The notes beneath the pieces were generated by a model. The model ran no database searches. It was not told the origin of the DNA and saw only the letters and a program-made list of their open reading frames with translations. Positions 12,901 through 41,710 of a DNA stretch of 64,000 nt are shown here, piece after piece. This DNA is from Ciona savignyi (lineage: Eukaryota; Chordata; Ascidiacea; Phlebobranchia; Cionidae), in the NCBI GenBank assembly GCA_000149265.1, contig CH003228.1:635081-699080 (forward strand). The letters run 5' to 3'. Both the position numbers and the translations under genes were made by a program. How positions within the stretch are numbered: position 1 is the first letter of the stretch; each line of letters opens with the position of its first letter.

Positions 12901-15900
12901 TGGAGACTTAGCATAACACTTGTCATATAGCCTTACTGAACCAATGTACATGGTAACAGCTTACTTTAAGCGCGGTCATTAAGGCCTGCACGGTCCTGGA
13001 CCTAAGCTGAATGCTGAGGTATACAGATCTCGTATTTAAATGACTTTAGAATAATAAGTCTTAGCAATTTATATCATAAATAATAAAAGTGAAAACAGAA
13101 CAAGAAAACTATAACAGAATGCATTAAACTGTAACTGCCAGCAATTTATAGAAATAAACCAGCCATTAGGCAAAGGCTAGACTATGCGGTGGGAAAAGCC
13201 TATTTCTTTCATGGTTTACCTTGGCTGTTTGTATAATGTTTTGCTGTTGTGTATGTGGTGCATTTAATGTCTGCTGTTATTGAAACTGAGCATTAGCCTA
13301 CTGGTTGAGAATACCACTTATTGCAAAAAACAGTTAATCCACAGTTGAGTAGCTGATGTGTAGTCTGACAATAAGTACACAGCAAGCACTCAGATAAGTA
13401 CCGGTAAGTGAAGAATATATATAATAGATCTTTACTTAACTACCCAAATAAGTTAATAAGAATATATCACATTTCTAATTTAGTTCTTTTTATTAGATAT
13501 TGTAAAATGCCTAAAGTTAAGCCACTGAGAAGGAAGAAAGAGTGATTGGAGTATATTGTTTTGCTCCAGGATGTACAAATTCCTATTACAGCACACGAAA
13601 TTCCAATCCACCTGTGCTCTTCCATCGATTTCCTCACAACGACAAAAAACGGTTGAAGCAATGGATACAACAATGCAAGTGTTCTAAACTACCTGGAAAA
13701 AGAACCGCAGTGTGTAGTGCACATATTTGTGACAAGGATTATCATAGTAAAATTGTATTTGACTCCAATGGAGTAGCCAAGATGATGAAAACAAACCACT
13801 TGGTGAAAAATACAGTTCCAACAATTTTAAATTTTTCTGATTATGATTTTAAACATAGTGATCAACCCAGTACATCAAGTGCAACTTCAAGAACTTCTTT
13901 ATCCAAGCAGATAATTGAAAAATAAGGGCTTTTAGTAATGCAAGTCCAGTCTGGCATTATTTTGTGCACAAATGCATGTACATTCATGCAGCATAAACAT
14001 TCTTGCGGTGTGTCCATAAGAATACAGTTTTTGCAACGGCACCAAGTCATGTCAATAGGTAATGTTTCTAAATAAACATTTTCTTCTATGGGGCTTCAAA
14101 GATACTTTCAGACGTTTTCCTTGGTTTAAACGCACATGACTAAATTTGTGTTGTTTTATTGTGTACAATAAAACTTCTTTCATCCATGCCAGAATGCTGA
14201 AAACTGTCATCCATTTTAGTGTTACAACATTAACTTAAATTTACTCTAGAAATGAAGAAAACAAAAGAAATTTGTTAAAACTTCTATTCATATGTATTCC
14301 AAATCTCTCACACTCTCAGTTTGTAGCCTAGGGGTTGATAAACAACATTGCTAGTCTACGTTGCAGATTATGGCTATATATTGAAAAGCAACAATCATGA
14401 AAGAAATAGGCTGTTCCCACCGCATAGTCTGATCTTTGATTGATGGCTGGTTTATTTCTATAAATTGCTGGCAGTTACAGTTTACTGCCTCCTGTTCTAG
14501 TTTTCTTGTTCTGTCTTCACTTCTATGATTTATAATATAAATTGCTAAGACTTATTATTCTAAAGTCATTTAAATACGAGACCTGTATACCTCAGCATTC
14601 AGCTTAGGTCCAGGATCGTGCAGGCCTGAATGAGCGCGCTTAAGGTAAGCTGTCACGCAGGTACATTGGTTCAGTTAGGCTATATGACAAGTGTTATGCT
14701 AAGTCTCCATAAAAAAACAAAAATACAACGCTCCTGCAGGCGCTTATGTTACTAATTCACCTATAAACTGGCACATGATTGTATACAATGCATATAGGCA
14801 CGAAATCTCAACAACGTCAGTGACGTAATACGGGAAATCCCCTAACATAAAATAAAATGCATATTTGCTCATAACTCTTTAACAAAAAAATATTGGAAGA
14901 AACTGATTTGATTTTTGAAATCAGCGTATTGTTTTCCATTTATTAAGATATTCTTAAAATTGACTTCAGTTCCCCTTTAAATATCTAAATATATCATTAC
15001 TTTTGCATTAAAAAAAAACATGTTTTATTTTATCACACATTTTCGATAGCATTAAAATGTGGTCAGATAACAAAAACAGCCTTTCTTTTGACCGTGTCTA
15101 AATTTTCCATACTTTAAGTTCTTCTAGTTCTATTCATAAATACATACAAACCACCATTAACAGATTTTGCAATAAGGCAATATGCACTATTATACCTTGC
15201 AGTCCTTCCAATGATTCCGCACCATAAAACGTAGATTTCTTTTTCCCCCACGCTTTACTGCTGGGTATGCCTGGATAATATATATTCCGATTAGTAAAAC
15301 AGTTTACCTAATTTCAGATTCTGTAAGTATTTGACAGAGTAAAGGATGCAATTTGTTAGTATGATTTTAATATTGTCACCAACAATTTCAAGCCCAATGA
15401 TTAGTCGGGTCAACCCACCATGATCACTATCAGCATCAGATTCATCTGGTGAGGATTCCTCATCTTCTTCATCAGCTCTTTCATCGCTATCATCATCACT
15501 TATGTCCAACACTCCTTGCTGTGTTAATTAATGTTTATTCAGTAATAACAAAAATGACAAACACACTGGTTATTGAGGTTGATTTGCCATATTGTACCAA
15601 TGTTAGATAATTTACATACATGAAGTAGTGCAACTTTAGAAATAGAAAAATTTGATAGAAATAGAAAATTTAAAATACAATGACCGAAGTTTTAAATTTA
15701 AAACCTATTGCAATTTTAGCCACAAAATTTATTGTTAATGAACTTATTATTGTTACAAAACTTATTATTGTTAATGTAATATATTTTAAATTTATTATTA
15801 ATAAGTATTCTGCTATTTCTAGTTCCTACTACATATATCATTAGACCATGCTTGGGTGAAATTTTACCTCCGAGTTAGTATCATCATATTCAGACCCACT

Positions 15901-16689
15901 ATTTTCATTGTTATTGAGCAGTAGCTTATCCTGATTCGCATGAAATTTGTCAACTTCATCAAGGAAATAATCCTCTGAATTCTGCAGATTGAATGTTGAC
16001 TTTGAATATATACACACATTATCATTTCTACTGTGGTGGTGGCAGGGTTATCTTAGCACAAAGACAGCACAAGCAGAGCAGTTGTACATATTCAATATTA
16101 CTCTGAAGATGTTGTCTTTATAAAAAGATGATTAATTAGCTCAAAATATGTGATAGACAGAAGGGTAAGAGACATAAGACACAAACCTTAACAGTTCTTA
16201 GATTAGGTGACTTTTAAATAGACTACCAAACTGTATTTGTAACCGACTAGAAATAAAGTACCAAAACGTTCATTTTAAAAGAAATAAAAGCAAGGGGAAG
16301 AGTTTATTTAAACTTTCCTACCGGATCTGGTTGATCCAAATCTAATGTTTTATCTTCCAGTGTTTTTTTCCTGTAAAAAACAAAGCTTAAATGTGGAAAC
16401 AAAGATGATAACTGTTTCACTAATGCTGGCCATATGGATGTTAAGAAAAGCTGACTAAACAGTTTTCAATGTGCTTTACCCACACTAATACACTTGTTTA
16501 AAATAAAAATAATTTTAAATTCTAAAACAAACTACAGTAGGTGTTGACATCTTACAGTGGGGTCACAGTAGCCTATTTCCCATCTTACGATAATAGTTTG
16601 TAACTTATTTAAAAGCATAAACGTACACTGCATACTTTTCGGTGTGCTTACTTGTTTGTATGTCTGTTTTGTGGTCTTCTTTTTTTCAT
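9973..16689 (-). CDS. UTP3: UTP3/SAS10 small-subunit processome protein, 13 coding exons
   Basis: Nucleolar component of the U3 small-subunit processome for 18S rRNA maturation; the yeast homologue Sas10 also affects silencing. Coding exons in transcript order: 16652-16689, 16322-16370, 15868-15981, 15419-15518, 15196-15270, 12069-12181, 11649-11795, 11324-11536, 10962-11056, 10698-10758, 10376-10455, 10227-10293, 9973-10170. Phases agree and the total is 1350 bases, 449 residues. The start is a 38-base exon beginning MKKRRP. Visible parts are an acidic stretch (ISDDDSDERADEEDEESSP), the AWGKKKSTFYG motif, a central Sas10/Utp3/C1D-type region (exons at 11649 and 11324), and the conserved C-terminal Sas10 domain with RNPRVKHREMYRKAKIRRRG and SGIRAGV. 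The approximately 3 kb intron 12182-15195 carries a transposon. AATAAA lies almost directly after the stop. Confidence 0.93.
12633..14976 (+). mobile_element. DNA transposon with long TIRs, TTAA duplications and a THAP frame (Kolobok-like)
   Basis: The element is flanked by TTAA at 12629-12632 and 14977-14980. Its ends are inverted copies starting AGGGGAACTGAAGT. The inverted repeats are exceptionally long: about 12633-13213 pairs with about 14396-14976 (roughly 580 bases each, around 90% alike by eye). The central 1.2 kb contains one THAP-type reading frame and no recognisable catalytic transposase domain. TTAA duplication with a THAP domain is the pattern of Kolobok-type elements; piggyBac shares TTAA but not THAP. 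The family assignment is inferred. It sits in an intron of UTP3, opposite in sense, and is probably non-autonomous. Confidence 0.8.
13542..13925 (+). pseudogene. THAP-domain reading frame of the transposon, truncated
   Basis: 127 open codons. The THAP zinc-binding C2CH pattern is visible: CFAPGCTNS near the start, then CSAHI about 45 residues later, followed by an AVPTIF-like box (KNTVPTIL). THAP domains bind DNA in P-element and Kolobok transposases and in host factors. The frame opens at a GTG with no in-frame ATG. A possible ATG at 13507 (MPKVKPLRRKKE) lies in another frame, so a one-base shift appears to have broken the N-terminus. It stops after a Ser/Thr-rich tail with no DDE-type domain, so it is an internally deleted or decayed transposase rather than a host gene. 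Confidence 0.6.
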
Positions 16690-17184
16690 TTTATATAAAG
16701 CTTATGGAAATTGTATTGTGCTATATCTTAACCACCTACAGTTCCAGATATAGCAAATAATTACATGTAATTGCATTCTTCACTTAAAAAGTACTTTTGT
16801 ATTTATGGGGTGGGATTGCAGGTTTAAAAGAGAAATGACTGAGCAAAAAACAAGAGTTTGAAAAATTTGAATACAAAATGAAGTACACCACAAATATGCC
16901 ATAACCTAAGCTGGAACTTGCATGCCAAGAAATCAAATTTTGTATAAGGCAGGTTAAAACTGTACATTTCTTAATTAACGTTTCATTCATAACAAAATAT
17001 TAAATCATTTTAACAAATAAACATCCGCCCATCCACATCACTTATAATAATCCACTTTAACATAAATTGATTGCAAAAAACGTCCGTTAACATTTAGTAC
17101 TACTATGCCATTGGTTGCACAACGTAAGGCTTAATTAATTGGTCTGTAACAGACCACGTCTGTACATAAATTTTTATTTTAAAT
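16690..17184. other. Intergenic region between UTP3 and transketolase
   Basis: Roughly 495 bases between the UTP3 start codon and the transketolase stop codon. An acceptor-like TTTCCATAAG ends about 14 bases before the UTP3 ATG. Minus-strand AATAAA signals for transketolase lie near 17173-17189; one of them overlaps its stop codon. No other gene was seen. Confidence 0.55.
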
Positions 17185-19089
17185 TTATTGAATCATCTTC
17201 TTGACTTCAGCAACAATAGCAGTGGAATCAATCTTGAATGCAGCCAGCAGCTCACTCGGCTCTGCACTGTAAGGCATCCCATTTACTGCCAATCGGACTT
17301 GCTTGAATCCAGTTTGATCAGATAAAGCCTCTGCAACTGCTGACCCAATTCCTCCCTCCGGGTAATGATCTTCCACTGTCAGGATACGACCACCAGTGGA
17401 ACTGGCTGCCTGGATGATGGTTTCTTTATCGATGGGTTTAAGACTGAATATATCAATAACTGTAATGCCTATGTTTTCAGTCGCCAAGATCTTGGAAGCC
17501 TTTATACCTTCATCTAGTGTTACACCGCCACATATAACAGTGACTTGGTCACCTGTTGCTTGCTGCACTATTTTGGCACGACCTATTTCGAATTTTGTAT
17601 CGTTGTCATATAACACAGGTGTAGCAGCTCTAGTGCCACGAATAAAACATATGCCTTTTGTATTAGCCACCAATTCTACAGCTCTTTCCAAAGAAACAAC
17701 ATCCGATGGATAAAGCACTGTGCTTCCGGGAATTGCACGGAACATCGCGATATCTTCCAGAGCCATTTGAGAAGGACCATCAGCTCCAATAGAGATACCA
17801 CAGTGAGATCCAAAGAAGTTACAGTTGGTGTTAGAAACCGCACCCATACGAATGTGATCATAAGCTCTGGCCAAAAATGCTGCGAATGTGGAGCAAAAAA
17901 CAACAGCACGGTCACGGGTGGCCAATCCAATTGCAACCCCGGTCATATTTTGCTCCGCAATAAAGCACTCAATAAATCGGTCAGGATATTCTTTCTTGTA
18001 ATCTTGAGCAAAAGTTGAATTTTTCATATCTCCGTCCAGTGAAAGTATACGATCATTATTTTTCCCAAGTTTAATGAGTGCTGTTCCATAAGCTTGCCTT
18101 ACTGCCAACTTTTGTCCCTTGGTGTAGTTGGGAGGGGAGCTGAGAGTGATGTTAGAAATACTTATTGCTGGAGCATCATCCACTGGTTTAGATGGACTTA
18201 GTGTAATTCCAGATGGTTCAGATGACAATTTAACTAATTCGTCAATCATTTTATCCTTTGCTGCTTCGGAAACAGGTTTTCCATGGAATCCATGAAGATT
18301 CTCCTGACCCAGCATATTCTTCCCCTTCATTGTCTTGGCTACAATACATGTTGGTCGGTCCGTACATTGCTGGGCCGAGTATAATGCCTTGCACAGGTCG
18401 GTAATGCAGTGACCATTCACAACGATTGTATTCCAACCAAACGCAACTGCTCTCTGCTTATAAATATCAGTGTTGTGACCAAGAGAGGTTTCTTCGGACT
18501 GGCCCAATCGGTTAACATCAATGATAGCAACGATGTTATCTAATTTATAATGACTACAAAATGCCATTGCCTCCCACACAGATCCTTCTGCCATTTCACC
18601 ATCACCAAGCAAACAGTACACACGATATGACGCTTTATCAACATGTTTACCCATGTATGCCATTCCAGCCGCCATATTCAAGCCTTGGCCAAGGGATCCA
18701 GTGGCAACATCAATGAAATCAATCTTCGGTGTGGGATGACCTTCATAAACACTTCCAAATTTCCGAAGAGTCATCAATTGGTCCTTTGTTAAGTGACCTG
18801 TTTCAACCCAAGCGGCATATAAAGCCGGGCATCCATGACCTTTCGACATCACAAATCGATCAGATGATGGATCTCTTGGTATTTTCACTTTATACTTCAT
18901 CTCTTTGAAGAAGAGCACAGACAAAATCTCTGCACAGCTTGAAGATGAAGTTGGGTGGCCTGATTTGCTTGCACATGTCGCCAGAATACTATTGATTCTG
19001 ATACGGTTAGCAATATTTTTTAATTCGTGTACGGTCGAATTGGTAGGAGAGTGGTAACCATTATGTTCCATTTCAGAGTTATTTGACAT
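17185..19089 (-). CDS. TKT: Transketolase, uninterrupted single coding exon
   Basis: Thiamine-diphosphate enzyme of the non-oxidative pentose phosphate pathway. It moves two-carbon units between sugar phosphates and needs Mg2+ or Ca2+. The frame codes 634 residues from the ATG at 19089-19087 (the upstream in-frame TTG is not used); human TKT has 623. Seen: SGHPTS (His about 45), MSKGHG (His about 85), GSLGQG, the thiamine-diphosphate motif GDGE followed 28 residues later by VNRLG, HGFHGKP, the catalytic Glu in IAEQN, FCSTFAAF, GSHCGISIGADGPSQMALED, and TVEDHYPEGGIG near the C-terminus. No intron interrupts it, unlike its neighbours. A clear acceptor (TTACTGTTTGCAG) lies about 45 bases upstream of the ATG, so the 5' leader is spliced or trans-spliced. 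The stop codon lies inside an AATAAA hexamer. Confidence 0.97.
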   Translation of the reverse strand: MSNNSEMEHNGYHSPTNSTVHELKNIANRIRINSILATCASKSGHPTSSSSCAEILSVLFFKEMKYKVKIPRDPSSDRFVMSKGHGCPALYAAWVETGHLTKDQLMTLRKFGSVYEGHPTPKIDFIDVATGSLGQGLNMAAGMAYMGKHVDKASYRVYCLLGDGEMAEGSVWEAMAFCSHYKLDNIVAIIDVNRLGQSEETSLGHNTDIYKQRAVAFGWNTIVVNGHCITDLCKALYSAQQCTDRPTCIVAKTMKGKNMLGQENLHGFHGKPVSEAAKDKMIDELVKLSSEPSGITLSPSKPVDDAPAISISNITLSSPPNYTKGQKLAVRQAYGTALIKLGKNNDRILSLDGDMKNSTFAQDYKKEYPDRFIECFIAEQNMTGVAIGLATRDRAVVFCSTFAAFLARAYDHIRMGAVSNTNCNFFGSHCGISIGADGPSQMALEDIAMFRAIPGSTVLYPSDVVSLERAVELVANTKGICFIRGTRAATPVLYDNDTKFEIGRAKIVQQATGDQVTVICGGVTLDEGIKASKILATENIGITVIDIFSLKPIDKETIIQAASSTGGRILTVEDHYPEGGIGSAVAEALSDQTGFKQVRLAVNGMPYSAEPSELLAAFKIDSTAIVAEVKKMIQ

Positions 19090-21248
19090 ATTAACCAAGT
19101 TTGCTCAATCAAATGATTGAAAATGAATAATCCTGCAAACAGTAAAGTCTGTAAATGAAATAGGTTTCGAACTATTTAAAGCAATCAACAGGTTGCTGTC
19201 AAAATTTACTATTAAACATTTTTTTTGTGCGTGTACATAGACATAAATTAATTTATGGCATTAGATTGACTGCTGGGTGACTGGGTGTAAGAATAAAGCA
19301 AATTACTTTAATGGATGAGTAACACAGAACATGATCGGCGAGACAACTGCTATTTAACTTCTGTACTAGTTAATGGAGTACTAATCTGCCAATTTGTAAG
19401 CGTGATTCGCGACCCCTTCACTATTAAACATGAATACCTTTAATATATATTAGATTTTAACAATGTGTCGCTCTGTCAATAAAGTGCAACATTTTCAAAC
19501 TACGCCAATGCTGCAATAACAGACAGTTATTCAACTTTCTTCTGCAACCACGTTTTCTCCGTTCTGCTTGAGTTATTTCGAGTGACACAACCGAAGAAAC
19601 TAAACATAGGCCTATATACAAGTTGCTGGTACAGTCGCTTTCGTAAAATAGGCAGGTAAAACCGCAATCGACTTATACACACAGCATACAACACCGGACA
19701 TATACAGGGAGCCAGTGGTCTTGTGTAAAGTCAATCAACAACTTAGCTAGCGAAAAAGTAGTCAAGCAAATCGTTATACCGGTGTCGCACAAAAAAAGTT
19801 TCAGCATTAAATTGCTGGTTTCCATTGCTGGTAACTGCTGTTTCCAGGGTGGAACAAATTACAAAGCGAAAATTTTTAAGTGAAACCAATTTCCCAGAAC
19901 ACGCACTAGCGATTTTCAAAATTTATCATATATAGGTACCAGTGTGCTACATCCAACCGATTTACAGCGTTCTGAATGGATGCGCAGTTGAACGCCATAC
20001 CGCAGCCTTTCGTGTTTCTGCCACATGTGTCCGGCTGGTAACGGGATGTGTAGTAAAGAGAGATTGACAAATACGGAAAAGCGAATTCTTTTATTGCTTC
20101 CTTATACTCATGGATTCCGCACTTTCCCATTTCCTAGGCGTTTAGCTTCGTTAGATTACTGCGGTATAAAACTATAGCCTATTGCGGGCGTGTTCGGGCA
20201 ACTATAATTCATACACATCAAGTCATTTAAAAACTGCAACTATGAGTTTAAAACTTGGCTTGTAAAAGACATGTAAAATTTTAAAGTGTAACTTTTAAGA
20301 CCTAGAGTAGTTTTGTGGCCAAACGTTTTACGTAGTCCACACAGCATATAGGCTACTTGTCTGGCCAAGTTTAGCAAACATCGCCTGAATCTATAGTGGA
20401 TTAATTGGTTGTAGCCTATACTAAAATCGAAGGAATGTTTCAATCATATACGACACACTGTAACACCTCGTCTACTAACGCTAAATTGGGTGCGAGGTAA
20501 TCTCAAGATTACTCGTCTGAGAAAAAATCTGAAGATTACTCGTATGAGAAATTACACATTACCGATGCAATGTCGATGGTTCTTTTGATAACGCCCTTTC
20601 ATTTTTCCATTCACGAGGATAAAGCATGAACTTCCAACTATATCCAGCTTGCAACATTGTAAATTCGCGCTCCTTACGCCTATTTGTTGCTACCCTTTTT
20701 AGGCGAGTTGGAGATCTAAGAATTTGACCACCCCAATTAAATCCGAGATATGTAAATTTAAATTGTCTTTTGATTAAAACGGAAGAGTCATTAAATCAGT
20801 AATTTTAGACACACGTGTATATTGAGTATCGCTGTGGTAGTTACTGAAATAAGTTCTCAGTAAGTCACACGTCTCTGTGACACGATCCTTTCCACAAACT
20901 GTAAAGACTCTTACCTTAACAAACCATTAATTTAATATTTTGGGGGGCGAACACTAGGCCTACTTGTTTCTCTCCGAGCAGAAATCGATTAGGCCTATTA
21001 ACAAAACTAAATCAAGTCGGTCTTTGCAGATACTCATATATATAGTTGGTACCCTTAAGGCTTAACCCATTAACTAGCCTAATCAGCGTTTGGTAGGAAA
21101 TATAGAACGAACATCAAGTATATAATATGACAATGCTTTTATTGATTTTTTCAGTTTGTTATCAAAATTCGTTACCACAAATCAGATGTATTTACTACAA
21201 AGATGTTTAAAAATAGGAGGTGTATAATTTTGTCCACGCAGGAAACAG
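19090..21248. other. Intergenic region upstream of transketolase
   Basis: Holds the transketolase 5' leader and likely promoter. A decayed SINE-like copy lies at about 20330-20625. Minus-strand TTTATT (AATAAA) near 21137 may end the microprotein transcript. A 74-codon minus frame at 19906-20130 has an ATG but no family signal and includes repeat-like sequence; I do not call it a gene. Confidence 0.5.
20330..20625 (+). repeat. Degenerate SINE-like repeat
   Basis: Matches the family body (TCGCCTGAATCTATAGTGGATTAAT, AATCATATACGACACACTGTAAC, GTGCGAGGTAATCT) and ends CATTCACGAGGATAAA. It carries a small internal duplication of GATTACTCGT. Confidence 0.5.
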
Positions 21249-21395
21249 TCATGAAAAAATCTTCATGAACACAACTGCAAGTACTGATAGCATCATTACA
21301 ATCATTATATTTTGTTGCGTGTTGACTCCGGAAGATGCGTACACTAACTCATGCTTGGGGAACCAGCGCGCGTCTTCATCTTCGTGATGCAACAT
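21249..21395 (-). CDS. 48-residue tail-anchored microprotein
   Basis: The frame ATG 21395 to TGA 21249 codes 48 residues: an acidic/His-rich start (MLHHEDEDARWFPKHEL), a polar linker, then a hydrophobic C-terminal helix (IMIVMMLSVLAVVFMKIF). This predicts a single-pass, C-terminally anchored membrane peptide. The exon starts at 21410 after a good acceptor (AAAACTTGCAG). An upstream non-coding exon is suggested by a donor at 21564 (AAAAG|GTATGTATAG), so the gene appears spliced with a 5' UTR exon. Size and topology resemble regulin-type SERCA-binding peptides, but no diagnostic residue match was seen, so function is unassigned. Confidence 0.55.
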   Translation of the reverse strand: MLHHEDEDARWFPKHELVYASSGVNTQQNIMIVMMLSVLAVVFMKIFS

Positions 21396-21610
21396 CTTTA
21401 TGGATATTTTCTGCAAGTTTTGATAAATTAACATTAAACGTAAGTTAATATATAGACTATAACTGCAGAATGATATTGCATAAAATATTAGTTGGTAGAG
21501 GATCTAAAAAGAAAGAAACTGCAAAGCTATAACATAAATACAAAGTTGGTCGATCTATACATACCTTTTGCTTAACGATAAACAGATTGGTGCAACTCTT
21601 GAAGCGTATA

Positions 21611-21632
21611 CTTTCAAACTATAGTTTGAAAG
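21611..21632. promoter_or_regulatory. Perfect 22-base palindrome upstream of the microprotein exon
   Basis: Two half-sites CTTTCAAACTA and its exact complement abut with no spacer. It lies about 45 bases upstream (transcript sense) of the putative 5' UTR donor at 21564, so it falls in the leader or core promoter of the microprotein gene. It could be a dimeric transcription-factor site or an RNA stem. Confidence 0.35.
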
Positions 21633-22584
21633 TCACGAAATAACAGGCGAGAAGCTTGTTTACCAGGCACAGCAGCGGGACAAGCAGTTGTTTTGGGAAA
21701 TTGCATTTCCTTCCTGAAACTGTAACCCGAGCGAAGCGCTGTCGGGAAGAAATTGTACCCTCGTTGTTAAAATCTCTTTTGTGGAGGGAACATCAATTCC
21801 AGCACAACATACGACTTTAAAACTTCGTATTAAATTTTCACGGAAATAAGTAAAGAACCTACATGATCTCACGCGAAACTACCCGACCAGGCACGTTTAC
21901 GAGGTTTAATACTCTCAAAACCTGAACCCGATAAAGTCACACACACAAGACAGTTTGTTTCTCGTAGTAAAATTATATTTTCAAAATGATCGCACATATT
22001 AGAGAGAATAGAAAAATGTACTGAATAAAGCCTAAAACCCTGTACAATAAGAAATGTACATAAACGAAGAGATTTAACAATAACAAAATGTAGAATAGCA
22101 TTTTACAAACTAGACCGAAGCAACAACAAGGTATCTTCGATCATTCTAAACAAAGTTTTTGACGTCTACCTTTACATTTGGCAATACAAACATAACACGG
22201 TATCTAAGGCAGCACCATCGAATAATACGTGGTTTGGCGTGGATACATTTGATTTTATCAATTTCTCAATCATAATAACAGATATGGTTAGTAGTTAATA
22301 ATAATAATTTGTACACACTCGATGGAAATAATAAGAATCAATACGCCCGTAAGATCCATATTGTAACCAAGGGCAAGGTCAGTGCGAATACTGATTGCAT
22401 AAAAAATGCCTTGTCGACTTGACGGGCGAAACTATAGCATCACAGACAAATGAAACTGATCGCGAAAATATATGTACCACGCGTAATCCGCACCAAAAAT
22501 CTTGAAGCATTGAATTGAATAGGTGATTTGTCTCAGAAGCGCTGCAATTACGTAGCGCGGAAGACGCACGAGATATGAAATCAC
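21633..22584. other. Region between microprotein promoter and CASK stop codon
   Basis: Expected to contain the CASK 3' UTR and the upstream region of the microprotein gene. No clear minus-strand AATAAA and no coding exon were seen. Confidence 0.4.
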
Positions 22585-40257
<17,673 letters not shown>

Positions 40258-41710
40258 TCTGTCTGTATCACTTAGCCTATTGGACACTTGGCTAATGACT
40301 GTAGAAAAAGAATGTGTATATTTCATAAGAGATAAAAGTTTCATATTAAAGACTGAAAATGGGACTGTTTGCAACAGATTTTTGTCCGCACACTAATAAT
40401 CCACAGACTGGGTAAAACACGGTTATCTCTACCGTCCACCGCTAACATATCGATTTTACATAAAACCATTTTCCTATGACACCAGAACAAAAAACCTATA
40501 ATATGGAACCTTTATTTACTTAAGATCCGATACGGACATTTTTTATGTACTGTCGTAGCACTTCTATCTTGGGTATGGTATGAAATTGACTAAGTTAAAG
40601 TTCTGATACCATATTTTAGTGTATCCACAGATTAGTGATCAACCTGTGAGTGCAGCTAATTTCAGTACAGGCTCCAAGACCTTTTGAGAAGTAAGGAATT
40701 CTTCTATATTTGTACAACGTCACATTAATTCTGTTTTGGCAAATTCAAAATAAAGATAAAAAATGTACACTGATGATGTTACTTGCAACTTAGGAAATTC
40801 TACATATACTTGTTTATTTTTTTTATTCTAAGCAAAAACGAGTAGAATACTACGTAATGCACCAAATTCCCCGGTCCTTGTTGTACAACACAAAGCGCCA
40901 CTAGCGGTTTTGCTGGATACTTTTTGGAACTAAATAGATATATAAACTAGAAGGTGTCAAACACGTTTTACCCACTACTATTTTTAAAATCGCTGTTGAG
41001 CGCCCGCTCTATATTTATACATGCAGAATCGATTGGGTTCCCAGTTATCTAATCACTCTTGGTATTTTTATATAAAGTGTCTTACGTGTGTTTCTGGAAG
41101 TAGAAACTAATGGGTTCCTGCATTACCAATCCAAACTTGATATGTTTTTTGAAGTATTAATGTTGGAATGCAAAAACACACTAATATCAAAAAGAAAAAA
41201 TGATATAGAAAGGTCATCTTATTTGTCCACATCAATCCGGTTATTATGGGCACCAAAACAGACTGGTCAGTGGTTTAATCGGGGTTAAGTGTTGGGTGAT
41301 TTGCTGGAATCTGGTTTATGGTGAATATAAGGTATCACAATCTTTTTGAACGTATTGAAATACAGATTTATATTGGTTTTTACGGGTTAAAATGTTTTAT
41401 ATACGTGGAAATCATTTATTATTAATATTTTTAAAAAATCCCGGGGTAACTCGCGGTATGGAGAATAATCACCACCAACATCAAAATATTGGCTGTTAAA
41501 AAAGAATCAAAAATGAAAATTTCCAAAACGAATGTCGTGCTTATGTTCTTTGTCCTGTTGGGAAATTCCAAACATAAGCTCTTCGAATCTTTGTGTATAT
41601 AGCACCTCGTGGTTATTATATATACATAACTTATAATTATAGAATACATAACGTGGTTATTATAGGTACTTATAAGGGCAACAAAACATCCTAAGAAATA
41701 ATCTGAGAAA

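Noticed and set aside
13542-13925. THAP frame as a host transcription-factor gene
   Set aside because: It lies between long inverted repeats with TTAA duplications, has no in-frame ATG and shows a frameshift, so it belongs to the transposon.
17396-18436. Frames within the transketolase region on either strand
   Set aside because: They are shadows of the transketolase frame.
1501-19089. PGD-UTP3-TKT as a tunicate operon
   Set aside because: Gaps of about 785 and 495 bases are too long for the near-zero spacing typical of Ciona operons, and each gene has its own polyadenylation hexamer.
19090-19098. Upstream in-frame TTG as transketolase start
   Set aside because: A standard ATG lies three codons downstream and eukaryotic initiation at TTG is not expected.
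19906-20130. 74-codon minus-strand frame with good start context
   Set aside because: It ends in repeat-like sequence and shows no splice, family or signal features.
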